Below are positions 18,043-27,275 of a DNA stretch of 64,000 bases, one piece after another. The notes beneath the pieces were generated by a model, which saw nothing but the letters and a program-made list of their open reading frames with translations, was not told the origin of the DNA and did no database searches. Source of the DNA: Nocardiopsis potens DSM 45234 (GTDB lineage Bacteria; Actinomycetota; Actinomycetes; Streptosporangiales; Streptosporangiaceae); assembly GCF_000341105.1 (NCBI RefSeq), contig NZ_ANBB01000045.1, positions 106,456-170,455 on the forward strand, given 5' to 3'. The position numbers and the translations under genes were made by a program. Each line of letters begins with the position of its first letter. The first letter of the stretch is position 1.

Positions 18043-18294
18043 TCAGCGCAGTGCGGCGGCGGCCGCGCTCCTCCTGCCGATCAGGAACCAGCACAGCGCC
18101 CCCAGGAACGGCGCGCAGACGATGAACACCGCCCAGACCAGCTTCATCCCGGCGTCCAGACGCGAGGTCAGGCTGCCGATGAAGGCGGCGACGATGAAGG
18201 CTGCGTAGGCCAGCAGGAACAGGCCGGCCAGCAGCAGAGCGGCCACGCTCAGGAACTGGCCGTCGGCGAACAGGGCGGCGCTGTGGGCGAGCAT
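18043..18294 (-). CDS. Small membrane protein with PLDc_N-type domain
   Basis: An 83-residue protein with two hydrophobic helices: about 15-40, and about 53-73 in KLVWAVFIVCAPFLGALCWF, the latter followed by LIGRRS. The second helix with its W...P.LG...WFLIGRR pattern is the phospholipase-D-nuclease N-terminal (PLDc_N) domain, here a free-standing membrane anchor without any PLD catalytic part, which is common in actinobacteria. RBS GGAGTCC lies before ATG 18294. About 30 bases upstream is the inverted repeat GCGTTGATCCAACGC (18324-18338), a candidate control site. Function unknown. Confidence 0.75.
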   Translation of the reverse strand: MLAHSAALFADGQFLSVAALLLAGLFLLAYAAFIVAAFIGSLTSRLDAGMKLVWAVFIVCAPFLGALCWFLIGRRSAAAAALR

Positions 18295-18624
18295 GCTGCG
18301 GACTCCGATCAGTAGGTGTTTCGGCGTTGATCCAACGCTAGGAATCCGGGCCCCCTCCGCGCGTCACTCCGCGGAGCCATCCTCGCCTTACGACGGAAGT
18401 CGGTGATCGGCCCCGCCCCGCGTCCGATCGTCGGTGGTGCACGGCACGCCCCCCCGGCCGGCCGGACCGGTACGGACCCCGCCCCGCGCCCTCCGTGCGG
18501 AGGGGCGGAACCGGTATGGAAGACCAGGTCAAGACGGGTTTCCGGGGTCTTCGGGGGGCTCAGGCGGGCGGGGGCGGCGGGGGCTAGCCTGAGGGCCCCT
18601 CCGCGACACGACGGGACCCCGCTC
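18295..18624. other. Divergent intergenic region
   Basis: About 330 bases between divergent genes, expected to hold both promoters. The inverted repeat GCGTTG-ATC-CAACGC is at 18324-18338 on the side of the small membrane protein gene. No gene supported. Confidence 0.5.
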
Positions 18625-19689
18625 ATGCCCGCACATCCCCCCGGACGGGAGGCCCGGCCCCGGCCGGAGCGCGCCCGCACGGACACCCGCACCCTCCGCG
18701 CGGACCTGAGGGCCCTGCTGCTCGACGCCTCGATCGCCCTGGTGCTGACCGCCGGGATCTACGCCCTGCTGCACCACCGGATCGAGACGGGGGCCTCGCA
18801 GACCCTCATGGTGATGCCGTTCCTCGACGACGCGCACCGGTACCGGTTCTACTGGGCCTGCCAGGCGTTCGGCTGGTCCGGGCTGCTCTGGGCCTGGCTC
18901 AGCGTGCTGCTCGGGCTGCTGCGCGCCACCGCCCCCGGCCGGTGGACCGTGCTCTCGCACGCCGGCATCGAGCACTGGCACCGGGTCACCGGCATCACCA
19001 CCGTCGGCCTGATGCTCGGCCACATGCTGGCGTTCTTCTTCGAACTCCTCCGGGAGAGCGCGGAGACCGGTGAAGGCGGCGCGCTCACCGCCTTCGCCGA
19101 CGTGTTCGTCCCCGGCTGGTACGGCTCCGGGACCGGGCAGGTCGCGATCCTGCTCGGCCTGATCGCCTTCTACCTGGCCGTCCCGCTCGGCTTCTCGTTC
19201 TACCTCCGCCGCCGGATCGGGACGCGGATGTGGCGGGCGCTGCACCGCTTCGCCATCGCGGTCTACGCGCTCAGCGTCTGGCACACCCTGCTCTACGGCA
19301 CCAACGTGTGGTTCGACGGGTGGTTCCGCACCGCGGTGTGGCTGCTGCAGCTGCCCGTCGCCCTGCTCCTGCTGGCCCGGCTGCTGGCCCCGCTGCGCCC
19401 GGCGGAGCGCCTCGGCGCCGCCGACCTGCGCGGCCCCGGCCGGTGGCGGGCCCTGGCCCGGCTGGCCGGCCGCGCCGCCGCCGCGCTCGCCGTCCCGGCC
19501 CTGCTGCTGGTGGCGGCGACCGGCCGGGACGGCGGCCGCACCCCCGGCGCGGAGAGCGGCGACATGGCGGTCACGCAGCCGATGGTCTGGGCCGGGCTGG
19601 CCGTGCTGCTGACCGTCCTCGCCGCGGTCGCGATCGCGGTCCGCCGGGACGCCCGCCCGGCCGGAGCGGAGCCGCCCCCGCGGCGCTGA
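18625..19689 (+). CDS. Ferric-reductase-like haem membrane protein
   Basis: A 354-residue polytopic protein. The core resembles the ferric reductase-like/cytochrome b561-type transmembrane domain, with paired histidines on successive helices: LSHAGIEHWHRVTGI, MLGHMLAFFFELL, MWRALHRFAIAVYALSVWHT. These would ligate two haems for transmembrane electron transfer. No FAD- or NAD-binding domain follows, so it needs a separate electron donor or is a scaffold only. Two further helices lie after residue 280 with a charged tail (RRDARPAGAEPPPRR). The ATG at 18625 has only a weak RBS, and upstream in-frame GTGs exist. Located ahead of the serine hydrolase, 198 bases apart. Confidence 0.75.
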   Translation: MPAHPPGREARPRPERARTDTRTLRADLRALLLDASIALVLTAGIYALLHHRIETGASQTLMVMPFLDDAHRYRFYWACQAFGWSGLLWAWLSVLLGLLRATAPGRWTVLSHAGIEHWHRVTGITTVGLMLGHMLAFFFELLRESAETGEGGALTAFADVFVPGWYGSGTGQVAILLGLIAFYLAVPLGFSFYLRRRIGTRMWRALHRFAIAVYALSVWHTLLYGTNVWFDGWFRTAVWLLQLPVALLLLARLLAPLRPAERLGAADLRGPGRWRALARLAGRAAAALAVPALLLVAATGRDGGRTPGAESGDMAVTQPMVWAGLAVLLTVLAAVAIAVRRDARPAGAEPPPRR

Positions 19690-19887
19690 CCAGGGGCGGG
19701 CCGGAGGGCCCGGGGCGCGGTTGCGCCTCGGGCCGCAACCGCCTCCGCCAAAGGTCGCAAACCCGGTGGGCACCTGCACCGGATGTGCCGGAGGGGACCG
19801 CTCCGGGACGGTTGAGACCGGCGACGGACCGCGCGGACACCCCCGGCCCCGGTCGCCTTGGTGCAGCCCACGGAGCAGGAGCGATTC

Positions 19888-21900
19888 GTGAACCCCCCTG
19901 AGACGACCCAGGACTCCCCGCGGACCGGCCGCGCCCGGCGGCGGGGCGGGCGCCGGACCGCCCTGAAGGCGGCCGCCGTCCTCGCGGCCGGCGTCTGCGC
20001 CGGAGGCGCCGGTGCGGCCGCCGCCCCGCCGGCCCCGCCCGCCCAGGCCTCCGCCGCCGCGGACCTCACCGGGGAGGACGTCGACGCCTGGCTGGACGGG
20101 CTGGTCCCGGAGGCCCTGGAGCGGACCGGCATCCCGGGGGCCGCGGTCAGCGTCGTGCACGGCGGCGAGATCGTCACCGCGCGCGGCTTCGGCGACGCCG
20201 ACACCGGGGCTGGCGGCGGCGAGGCGGTCCCGGTCGACGCCGAGGAGACGCTGTTCCGCCCCGGGTCGGTGTCGAAGCTGTTCACCGCCACCGCGGTCAT
20301 GCGGCTGGTGGAGGACGGGAAGGCGGACCTGGACGCCGACATCGCGGACTACCTCGACTTCGAGGTCCCCGCCGCCTACGGCGAGCCCATCACCCTGCGC
20401 CACCTGCTCACCCACACCGCGGGCTTCGAGGAGCGGATCGCGAAGATGTCGCTCCCCGCGGGCACCGAACCCGACCTCCGCGCCTACCTGGCCGACCCGC
20501 CGGAGCAGGTGTACGCGCCGGGCACCGTCCCCGCCTACTCCAACTACGGCAACGCCCTCGCCGGGTACATCGTCGAGCGGATCGCCGGGGTGCCGTTCGA
20601 GGAGTACGTCCGGCGCAACGTGCTGGAACCGGCCGGGATGGACTCCTCCACCTTCGCCCAGCCGCTCCCCGCAGAACTGGAGGACCGGGTCGCGGAGGGC
20701 TACGCCGACGGCGCCGCCCCGGCCCCGCCCTTCGAGATCGTCCCGGCGGTTCCGGCCGGCGGGATGACCTCCTCGGCCACCGACATGGCCCGGTTCATGC
20801 TGGCCCAGCTGGGCGAGCCCGCCGGAGAGCCGCTGCTGGCCCCCGGGACGCTCGAACTCATGCACGCCCCGGCGCTGGGCGAGGAGACCCTGGGCGCCCT
20901 CGCCGCCGGCCCGCGGATGACCCTGGGCTTCTTCGAGCAGGACCGGAACGGCCGCCGCATCCTCGGCCACGGCGGCGACACCCGGTACTTCCACTCCCAC
21001 CTGCAGATCTACCCCGACGAGGGCGCCGGGATCTTCGTCACCCTCAACGGCGGCGGCGACGCCCCCACCGACCACCTCGACCTGCGCGCCGAGATCATGG
21101 ACGGCTTCGCCGACCGCTACTTCCCCGCCCGGGACGGCGGGGAGGCCGAAGCGGAGCCCACCGCCGCCGAGCACGCGGCCGCCGCCGAGGGCGTCTACGA
21201 GACCTCCCGGTCCAGCCGCACCACCTTCATGAACCTCCTCGGCCTGGTCGGCGGGCAGACCCGGATCACCGCGCAGGAGGACGGCACGATCGCCCTCACC
21301 CCGGACCCGGCGACCATGCGCCCCGCCGTCTACGAGGAGGTCGAGCCCTGGGTGTGGCGCGAGGTCGGCGGGCAGCGGCTGCTGGCCATGCGGGTCGAGG
21401 ACGGGCGGGTCCAGGCGATCGGCTACGACGCGGCCTTCTCCCTGCTGCCGATCGGCCCGGCGCGGGACGCCGCCGTCGCGCTCCCGATGGCCGCCGCCTC
21501 GGTGCTGGTGCTGCTCACCGCGGCGGTGTCGTGGCCGGTCGGCGAAGTGCTGCGGCGCCGCGCCGGGCGGCCGCGCCGGGACCGCGCCGGGCGGACCGCC
21601 CGCGTGCTGACCCGGGCGGGCGCGGTCGGCGCCCTGGTCGGGCTGGCCGGCTGGACCGGCGCCTTCCTCCAGGTCGCCCGGTTCCAGCCGGTCGCGGAGG
21701 AGACGCTGCACGCGTTCCTGGTGGCGCAGCTGATCGGGGTCACCGCGGTGGTCCCCGCGGCCGCGGTCCTCATCGGCGACCTCCGCCGCCGGGCCGGATG
21801 GAAGCGGTGCCTGGGCGGCGCCCTGGTCCTGCTGGCGCTGGCCGGGACGGCCTGCTTCGCGGTCCTGTTCAACCTCCTCTCCTTCGACATGACGTACTGA
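19888..21900 (+). CDS. Exported beta-lactamase-fold serine hydrolase with membrane tail
   Basis: A 670-residue protein. Start: GTG at 19888 with GGAG six bases upstream. A twin-arginine-like RARRRGGRRTALKAAA leader precedes an Ala-rich signal. The class-C beta-lactamase/esterase fold has Ser127-V-S-Lys130 (RPGSVSKLF), Tyr217-S-Asn219 (AYSNYGNA) and HGGD (His361) in place of KTG, so the catalytic set is complete. Such S12/AmpC-like enzymes are D-Ala peptidases, esterases or peptide hydrolases rather than antibiotic beta-lactamases. After a beta-rich domain (about 435-530), four hydrophobic helices (about 531-665) anchor it. It may form a unit with the two-component pair downstream, though a hairpin separates them. 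Confidence 0.88.
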   Translation: MNPPETTQDSPRTGRARRRGGRRTALKAAAVLAAGVCAGGAGAAAAPPAPPAQASAAADLTGEDVDAWLDGLVPEALERTGIPGAAVSVVHGGEIVTARGFGDADTGAGGGEAVPVDAEETLFRPGSVSKLFTATAVMRLVEDGKADLDADIADYLDFEVPAAYGEPITLRHLLTHTAGFEERIAKMSLPAGTEPDLRAYLADPPEQVYAPGTVPAYSNYGNALAGYIVERIAGVPFEEYVRRNVLEPAGMDSSTFAQPLPAELEDRVAEGYADGAAPAPPFEIVPAVPAGGMTSSATDMARFMLAQLGEPAGEPLLAPGTLELMHAPALGEETLGALAAGPRMTLGFFEQDRNGRRILGHGGDTRYFHSHLQIYPDEGAGIFVTLNGGGDAPTDHLDLRAEIMDGFADRYFPARDGGEAEAEPTAAEHAAAAEGVYETSRSSRTTFMNLLGLVGGQTRITAQEDGTIALTPDPATMRPAVYEEVEPWVWREVGGQRLLAMRVEDGRVQAIGYDAAFSLLPIGPARDAAVALPMAAASVLVLLTAAVSWPVGEVLRRRAGRPRRDRAGRTARVLTRAGAVGALVGLAGWTGAFLQVARFQPVAEETLHAFLVAQLIGVTAVVPAAAVLIGDLRRRAGWKRCLGGALVLLALAGTACFAVLFNLLSFDMTY

Positions 21901-21925
21901 CCTCCGCTCCGGCCCGCGGCGGAAC

Positions 21926-21968
21926 CGCGGGGCCGCCCGGGAGGGGGACCTTCCCGGGCGGCCCCGCG
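21926..21968 (+). terminator. Strong hairpin after the serine hydrolase gene
   Basis: Perfect 17-bp GC stem (21926-21942 with 21952-21968; right arm TCCCGGGCGGCCCCGCG) and a nine-base loop, 25 bases after the stop codon. Confidence 0.8.
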
Positions 21969-22013
21969 CCGCGGACACGGCATCATGTCGACCACCCCCC
22001 GACGAGACCGGTG

Positions 22014-23483
22014 ATGACGATGACCGACACGGACCCCCGCGTGCCCGACCCCCTCGGCGGGCCCGGCGAGGACGGCCTGCGGGAGGAGCACGGGCTGCGG
22101 ATGACGGCGCGGCTGGACGCCGGGCTCGACCGCATCGGCCTGCGCACCCCGGCCGCCCGGGACCGCGCCCTGGCCGCGCTGATGGCGCTGGTCTCCACCG
22201 GCATGCTCTGGGCGTTCGTCCGGATGCTGGCCGCCAACGAGGGCGTCCGGCTGCCCTCCGCGGCCGTGGCGGCGCTCGCGATCCTGGTGTACGCCCAGGC
22301 GCTGGCGCTGTGCGTGCGGCGCAGCCGCCCGGTGCTCTGCCTGGCCGCGGTGGCCCTGGCACACGCCGGTGCCATGGCCCTGCTGCCGCCGCACGTGACG
22401 GCGCAGACCCTCGCCCCGTTCATCGCCGCCTACACCTGCGGCACGCTGCTGCCGCCGCGCCGGCTGCTGCGCTGCGCCGCGGCGGCCGCCGCGGTGGTCG
22501 GCGCCGGCGGGGCACTGGCCGCCGGGACCCTGCTCGACGCGCTGCTGCGCGCGGAGGGCGCCCCCGGCGTCCTCGGACCCTGGACCCTCCAGGGCCACCT
22601 GGTGGCGGCCGGCGGGCAGCTCGCCGTGGCGCTGGCCGTCTACGCGGGGTCGGCGCTGGTGGGCGAGCACGTGGCGACCCGCCGCCGCTACACCGGGCTG
22701 GTCCGGCTCCGCGCCGCGGAGGCGGTCGAGCGGCAGCGGGAGCGGGCCGCGGGCGCGGTCATGGCCGAGCGCGCGCGGATGGCCCGCGAGCTGCACGACA
22801 TCGCCGCCCACCACCTGTCCGGCATGGTCGTCCAGGCGGGCGCCGCGGAGCGGCTGATCGGCCGGGACGATGCGGCGGCCCGGGAGGCGACCGCGTGGAT
22901 CCGCTCCCAGGGCCGGGAGACCCTGGACGGCCTGCGCCTGGTCGTCGGCGCGCTGCGCGATCCGGGGGAGCCGGACGGGGCCGGGCTCCCGGACTCCGGG
23001 GCCCCGGTGCCCGGCGCCGCCGCCCTCGACCGGCTGGTCCGCTCCGAGCGCGACCTGGGGGCCGACGTCGAGCTGGTGCGCGAGGGCGACCCCTGCGACC
23101 TGCCGCCGGTCGCCGACGTCACCGTCTACCGGGTGGCCCGGGAGGCGCTCTCCAACGCCCGCGACCACGCCCCGGGCGCCCCCGTGCGGATCCTGCTCCG
23201 CCACGGCGCGTCCCGGGCCGTGCTGCAGGTCGACAACGGGGCCGCCCCGGGGCGCGGCGGCGGCCCGGAGCCGTCCGCCCTCCGGGGCATGGGGCTGATC
23301 GGCATGGCGGAGCGGGCCCAGCTGATCGGCGCCGGGCTGGAGGCCGGCCCGGCCCCCGGCGGCGGGTGGCGGGTCCGGCTGGACGTCCCGCTCGACCGGG
23401 AGGACCGGCCCGCGGGCATCCGCCCGGACCCGGACACGGACGGCGACGAGGACAGGGACGAGGACAGGGAGGGGACCCGGTGA
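22014..23483 (+). CDS. NarL-type sensor histidine kinase
   Basis: A 489-residue membrane kinase. N-terminal cytosolic stretch, then about five to six transmembrane helices between residues 45 and 215, with short loops and no obvious ligand domain. A short coiled helix leads to the HisKA_3 dimerisation box MARELHDIAAHHLSGMVVQA (phospho-acceptor His near 261). The ATPase domain has the N-box EALSNARDHAPG (near 380) and GMGLIGMAERA (near 425). The C-terminus is charged (EDRDEDREGTR). ATG at 22014 is chosen; the next ATG is two codons later. The stop overlaps the regulator start by four bases (GTGA), so kinase and regulator are co-translated. The signal is unknown; such systems often sense envelope stress. 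Confidence 0.92.
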   Translation: MTMTDTDPRVPDPLGGPGEDGLREEHGLRMTARLDAGLDRIGLRTPAARDRALAALMALVSTGMLWAFVRMLAANEGVRLPSAAVAALAILVYAQALALCVRRSRPVLCLAAVALAHAGAMALLPPHVTAQTLAPFIAAYTCGTLLPPRRLLRCAAAAAAVVGAGGALAAGTLLDALLRAEGAPGVLGPWTLQGHLVAAGGQLAVALAVYAGSALVGEHVATRRRYTGLVRLRAAEAVERQRERAAGAVMAERARMARELHDIAAHHLSGMVVQAGAAERLIGRDDAAAREATAWIRSQGRETLDGLRLVVGALRDPGEPDGAGLPDSGAPVPGAAALDRLVRSERDLGADVELVREGDPCDLPPVADVTVYRVAREALSNARDHAPGAPVRILLRHGASRAVLQVDNGAAPGRGGGPEPSALRGMGLIGMAERAQLIGAGLEAGPAPGGGWRVRLDVPLDREDRPAGIRPDPDTDGDEDRDEDREGTR

Positions 23484-24136
23484 TCAGGGTGCTCCTGGTG
23501 GACGACCAGACCGTGGTCCGGGCGGGCTTCCGCGTCATCCTCGGCTCGGCGGACGGCATCGAGGTGGTCGGCGAGTGCGGCGACGGGCCCGCCGCGGTGG
23601 AACTGGCCGGGCGGCTGCGCCCCGACGTCGTCTGCATGGACGTGCGGATGCCGGGCGGCGACGGCCTCGCCGCCACCCGCCGGATCCTCGCCGACGCCCC
23701 GGCGGACCCGCCGGAGATCCTCATCGTCACCACCTTCGACCTCGACGAGTACGTCTTCGGTGCGCTGGAGGCCGGGGCGGCCGGCTTCATCCTCAAGGAC
23801 ACCGAGCCGGACGACCTGATCGACGCGGTCCGCCGGCTCGCCGCCGGCCACGGCCTGATGGACCAGGCGGTGACCCGGCGGGTGATGGCCGAGTTCGCCC
23901 GCCGCCGGCCCGCCCCCCGCCCCGGTGAGGGGGTCCTGGAGCTGCTCACCGCCCGCGAGGCGGAGATCGTCCGGCTGCTCGCCCAGGGCATGTCCAACGC
24001 CGAGATCGGCGCGCGGCTGTTCATCGAGACCAGCACGGTCAAGTCCCACCTCGGCCGGGCCATGACCAAGATCGGCACCCGGGACCGGCTGCAGACCGTC
24101 GTCTGGGCCTACCGGAACGGGGTGGCCCGGCCCTAG
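23480..24136 (+). CDS. NarL/FixJ-family response regulator
   Basis: A 218-residue regulator. The receiver domain (1-120) begins MIRVLLVDDQTVVRAGF, phosphorylation Asp54 is in VVCMDVRMPGG, and switch Thr/Lys lie in IVTTFDLDEYV and FILKDTEPDDL. The LuxR-type HTH (about 153-212) has LTAREAEIVRLLAQGMSNAE and STVKSHLGRAMTKI. It is phosphorylated by the kinase encoded immediately upstream (four-base overlap). Targets are not known; the adjacent membrane serine hydrolase is a candidate by position. Confidence 0.94.
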   Translation: MIRVLLVDDQTVVRAGFRVILGSADGIEVVGECGDGPAAVELAGRLRPDVVCMDVRMPGGDGLAATRRILADAPADPPEILIVTTFDLDEYVFGALEAGAAGFILKDTEPDDLIDAVRRLAAGHGLMDQAVTRRVMAEFARRRPAPRPGEGVLELLTAREAEIVRLLAQGMSNAEIGARLFIETSTVKSHLGRAMTKIGTRDRLQTVVWAYRNGVARP

Positions 24137-24138
24137 AT

Positions 24139-24206
24139 CCCGATGATCTTGACGTTGCGGGGGTAACGGAGCGCTCCGATACCCCCGCAACGTCAAGATC
24201 ATCGGG
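24139..24206. repeat. Perfect 26-bp inverted repeat with nested palindrome
   Basis: Starting two bases after the response regulator stop, 24139-24164 is perfectly complementary to 24181-24206. The 16-base loop contains its own 12-base palindrome CGGAGCGCTCCG (24167-24178). It is probably a factor-independent-like terminator; there is no U-tract. The right arm resembles hairpins at 8946-9004 and 17962-18018. Confidence 0.9.
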
Positions 24207-24235
24207 GAGGGGCGGGGCGCGGGTAGGGTGCGGGC

Positions 24236-24952
24236 ATGCAGCAGTGGCCCGAACAGCCCCAGTACCAGTACCCGTACCACCAGGGGCCCCAGGGGCCGCC
24301 CCCGCCGACCGGGCTCGCCGGGACCCCGGTGATGTTCGACGTCCGCCCGTTCCAGCAGGTCAGGGAGAACGTCTGGGCCGACGCCGCCGGTGACGCGGTG
24401 GTCCTCGACTTCTTCAACCTCGCGCCGGACCTGCCGGCCCCGCTGGAGGACCCCGCGAACCTGCAGGCCCGGATCAGCGCCCACACGGCGCAGGCCGGGA
24501 TGGGCCTGGTCGACCTCGACGTGGTCGGCCTGGACGGGTTGCCCGCCGTCCGCCAGATGGTCAAGGGGCAGCACCCGCACCAGGAGCGCGGCACCGTCTA
24601 CCTGGGCTCCTACACGATCCCCCGGGCCACCTGCAGCGTCACGGTGAAGGTGCAGTGCCTGGAGGGCCAGCCCACCGGGACGCGCGAGGCCGCCGTGTTC
24701 CCGCAGTTCCTCCAGCAGTACAAGGGCGGCGCCGCCTCTCCGGACGAGGCGATGGCGGCCTGGGCCCAGCACCCCTACGCCTACGGGATCACCGGCGGCT
24801 TCCCCCGCAACCACGCCGACGACCCGGCCTGGGACCCCTACTTCCCCGACCACCCGCTCTCCCGCGCCCGCCGCCTCCTCGGCGCACTGGCCCAATCCCT
24901 CCGCCTGGACCCCGCGTTCAAGGGGCTGCCGCCCTTCTGGCCCCACCGGTAG
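24236..24952 (+). CDS. Unknown protein with Gln/Pro/Tyr-rich N-terminus
   Basis: A 238-residue soluble protein I do not recognise. Residues 1-28 are Gln/Pro/Tyr-rich (QYQYPYHQGPQGPPPP), as in many actinobacterial proteins with disordered leaders. The rest looks like a mixed alpha/beta domain: VWADAAGDAVVLDFFNLAPDL, LGSYTIPRATCSVTVKVQC and a C-terminal region ending FKGLPPFWPHR, rich in Pro, Trp and Phe. No signal peptide or membrane helix. Start ATG 24236 with RBS-like GGGTAGGGTG; it directly follows the 26-bp palindrome. It is alone on its transcript. Confidence 0.65.
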   Translation: MQQWPEQPQYQYPYHQGPQGPPPPTGLAGTPVMFDVRPFQQVRENVWADAAGDAVVLDFFNLAPDLPAPLEDPANLQARISAHTAQAGMGLVDLDVVGLDGLPAVRQMVKGQHPHQERGTVYLGSYTIPRATCSVTVKVQCLEGQPTGTREAAVFPQFLQQYKGGAASPDEAMAAWAQHPYAYGITGGFPRNHADDPAWDPYFPDHPLSRARRLLGALAQSLRLDPAFKGLPPFWPHR

Positions 24953-25092
24953 CGGCGGGAGGGCGCCCGGAACCGGGGCGCGGCCCCGGAGCCCGAGGGG
25001 GAACCCGTCCGGTGCGGCCTCCGTCGTAGTGGTCTCCCGGCGCCGGCCCCCGGCGCCGGGGCACCCGCCACTACCAGGAAGCAGAGGCCGCC

Positions 25093-27186
25093 GTGACCGA
25101 TCTCCCGGGCCTGGACGAGGTCGACTGGGCATCGATGGGCCACGCCTACGGGTCCGCCGAGGACGTGCCGGACATGCTGCGCCGGCTCGTCTCCGACGAC
25201 GCCGGCGCCCGCCGCGCCGCCGAGTCCGACTTCTACGGCGCCGTCCACCACCAGGGCGACGTGTACCACTCCACCGCCGCCGCAGCGCCCTTCCTCGTCC
25301 ACGCGGTGCGCGACCCCGGGACACCGGACCGGGCGAGCATCCTGAAGCTCCTGGCGAGCATCGGCGGCATCGACCCGTTCGACCTGATGCTCCCCTACGA
25401 CGACGTCGCCTACTACGAGAAGGTCGTCGAAGGCACCGACCCGGAGGACGCCCCGAGGGGCGATGCCGACGGGGTGGTCGGCCCGGCCGACGGCCGGCCC
25501 GGCTACGCGGAGCGGCTCGAAGCGTACGCGGCGAAGGACGACCCCCGCGCCCTCGCGGAGACCGCCGTCGCGCAGGGCCGCCCGCACTACCTGGGGCTGC
25601 TCTCCGACCCCGACTCGGAGGTGCGGGAGGCGGCCTGCCTGGCCGTGCTGGCCGGCCCCCCGGACGCAGAGACCGCGCAGGCGCTCTTGGACCGCCTCCG
25701 CGACGAGCCCGACACCGGGATCGCGGAACTGGTCGCCACCCTGCTCGGGATCGCCGCCGTCCGCACCGGGGCCGAGGGGAGCGGGCCGATCAGGGAGGGG
25801 CTGGCCGCCGCGGCGACCGGCCACCCGAGCCCCGCGGTGCGGATGCGGGCCTTCACCGAGCTGGCCCGGCGCTTCCCGGGCCCCGTCCCGCTCGACGCCG
25901 GCGCGGTGCTGCGCCTCGCCGGCGAGGTGCGCGAGGAGGACGCCGACATCTCCGACTGGTACGACGCGGAGTACTACCACAAGGTGCTCGACGAGCTGGT
26001 CGGGTACGCGCTGGGCGACCGGGTCGCCGACCGGGCCGCCCTGCTGGAGCGGCTCCTGGACCGCCCCGGGGAGCGGGGCCCGCGGAAGGTGCTCGCGATG
26101 GCCGGGGACCTGGTGGAGGGGTGGCGCGGCGACCACGGGGGACTGGTCGCCGCCGCCCTCGACGCCCTGCGGAGCGAGGACGAAAAGGTCACCGAGGAGG
26201 CGGCCCGGCTGCTGGTGACGGCCGGCCCGCTGGCCGCCCCGGTCGCCGACGAGATCGAGCAGGTGCTGGAGGAGTCCTCGGACGGCTCCGTGCTCGAAGC
26301 CGCCACCGACCTCTGGGCGAACCTCGGCGACCCGCGGGCCGTCCCCATCCTCGAGGAGATGCTGGAACACCCGCACTGGGCCGCGGTCGCCGTGGCGCAC
26401 GCGCAGAACATGGGGCCGGCCGCGGCCGACCTGGCCCCCGCCCTGTCGGGGTTCCTCCGCGGCCTGCAGGAGCAGGAGCAGCCCGACGGCAGGGCCGCCA
26501 CCGATGCGGCCCGGGCCCTGAAAGCGGTCGGCGCCGACGCGGGCGAGGCGGTGCCGGCCCTCCTCGCCCTGGGAGCCGACCGGACCGCCCTCGACGTCCT
26601 GGGCTTCCTCGGCCCGGACGCCGCCGAGGCCGCCCCCGCCCTGGCGGCCTGGGCGACCGGCGAGGACGTCCCGGGCTGGGTCCCCGCCGTCGCGGCCCGC
26701 AACCACTGGCGGATCACCGGGGACGCCGGGGCGGCGCTGCCGGTCCTCGCCCGGGCCCTGGAGGAGGGCGGCCCGGTGCCGGCCGACGCCCTCGAAGCGG
26801 CCGTGCTGATGGGCCCGGAGGCCGCACCGCTGGCGGACCTGATCCGCCGCTACCTCGACGACCCCGAGTACGGCGCCTTCCGGAACGTGGCGGCCGAGGC
26901 GCTGTGGAGGGCGACCGGCGACGCCGAGGCCGCCCTTCCCGCCTTCATCGCCGCCTGGGAGAACCAGCCCGAGCCGGAGACCGCGCACGCCTTCGCGGAG
27001 ATGGGCCCGGCCGCCGCCCAGGCCGCCCCGCACCTGCGCCGGGAACTCGCCCGCGTGCGCCGCATCGGCCTGCGCCGGGGCGTCGGAATCCGCGTCGGCG
27101 ACCGCACCCCCGACTTCGGCGCCGTCCGCTCCGACGAGGAACTCCGCACGGCCTGCACCAAGGCCCTGGCCGCAGTCGAGAGCTGA
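25093..27186 (+). CDS. HEAT-repeat protein
   Basis: A 697-residue alpha-helical solenoid. Start: GTG with GAGG five bases upstream. The sequence is a long run of paired helices with the HEAT pattern, e.g. DPDSEVREAACLAVLAG, PSPAVRMRAFTELARRF, SEDEKVTEEAARLLVTAG and MGPEAAPLADLIRRYLDD. The N-terminal about 100 residues (GSAEDVPDMLRRLVSDD and FLVHAVRDP) start a solenoid type common in Streptomyces hypothetical proteins. HEAT solenoids are protein-protein scaffolds; no catalytic or membrane segment is present. It is monocistronic with a strong terminator. The binding partner is not suggested by neighbours. Confidence 0.8.
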   Translation: MTDLPGLDEVDWASMGHAYGSAEDVPDMLRRLVSDDAGARRAAESDFYGAVHHQGDVYHSTAAAAPFLVHAVRDPGTPDRASILKLLASIGGIDPFDLMLPYDDVAYYEKVVEGTDPEDAPRGDADGVVGPADGRPGYAERLEAYAAKDDPRALAETAVAQGRPHYLGLLSDPDSEVREAACLAVLAGPPDAETAQALLDRLRDEPDTGIAELVATLLGIAAVRTGAEGSGPIREGLAAAATGHPSPAVRMRAFTELARRFPGPVPLDAGAVLRLAGEVREEDADISDWYDAEYYHKVLDELVGYALGDRVADRAALLERLLDRPGERGPRKVLAMAGDLVEGWRGDHGGLVAAALDALRSEDEKVTEEAARLLVTAGPLAAPVADEIEQVLEESSDGSVLEAATDLWANLGDPRAVPILEEMLEHPHWAAVAVAHAQNMGPAAADLAPALSGFLRGLQEQEQPDGRAATDAARALKAVGADAGEAVPALLALGADRTALDVLGFLGPDAAEAAPALAAWATGEDVPGWVPAVAARNHWRITGDAGAALPVLARALEEGGPVPADALEAAVLMGPEAAPLADLIRRYLDDPEYGAFRNVAAEALWRATGDAEAALPAFIAAWENQPEPETAHAFAEMGPAAAQAAPHLRRELARVRRIGLRRGVGIRVGDRTPDFGAVRSDEELRTACTKALAAVES

Positions 27187-27236
27187 AACCCGCCGGGCCC
27201 CGGACCACCGCTCCCGGGTGCCCGGTGCCTGCGTCC

Positions 27237-27275
27237 CCGCGGAGCCGGTCCGGCGGTATCGGACCGGCTCCGCGG
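27237..27275 (+). terminator. Hairpin terminator after the HEAT-repeat gene
   Basis: Perfect 16-bp stem, CCGCGGAGCCGGTCCG (27237-27252) with its complement at 27260-27275; seven-base loop GCGGTAT. Confidence 0.8.

Noticed and set aside
19888..21900. Antibiotic-resistance beta-lactamase
   Set aside because: It has the AmpC-like fold but HGG instead of KTG, a beta-rich domain and a four-helix membrane tail, as in peptidase/esterase relatives; resistance is not supported.
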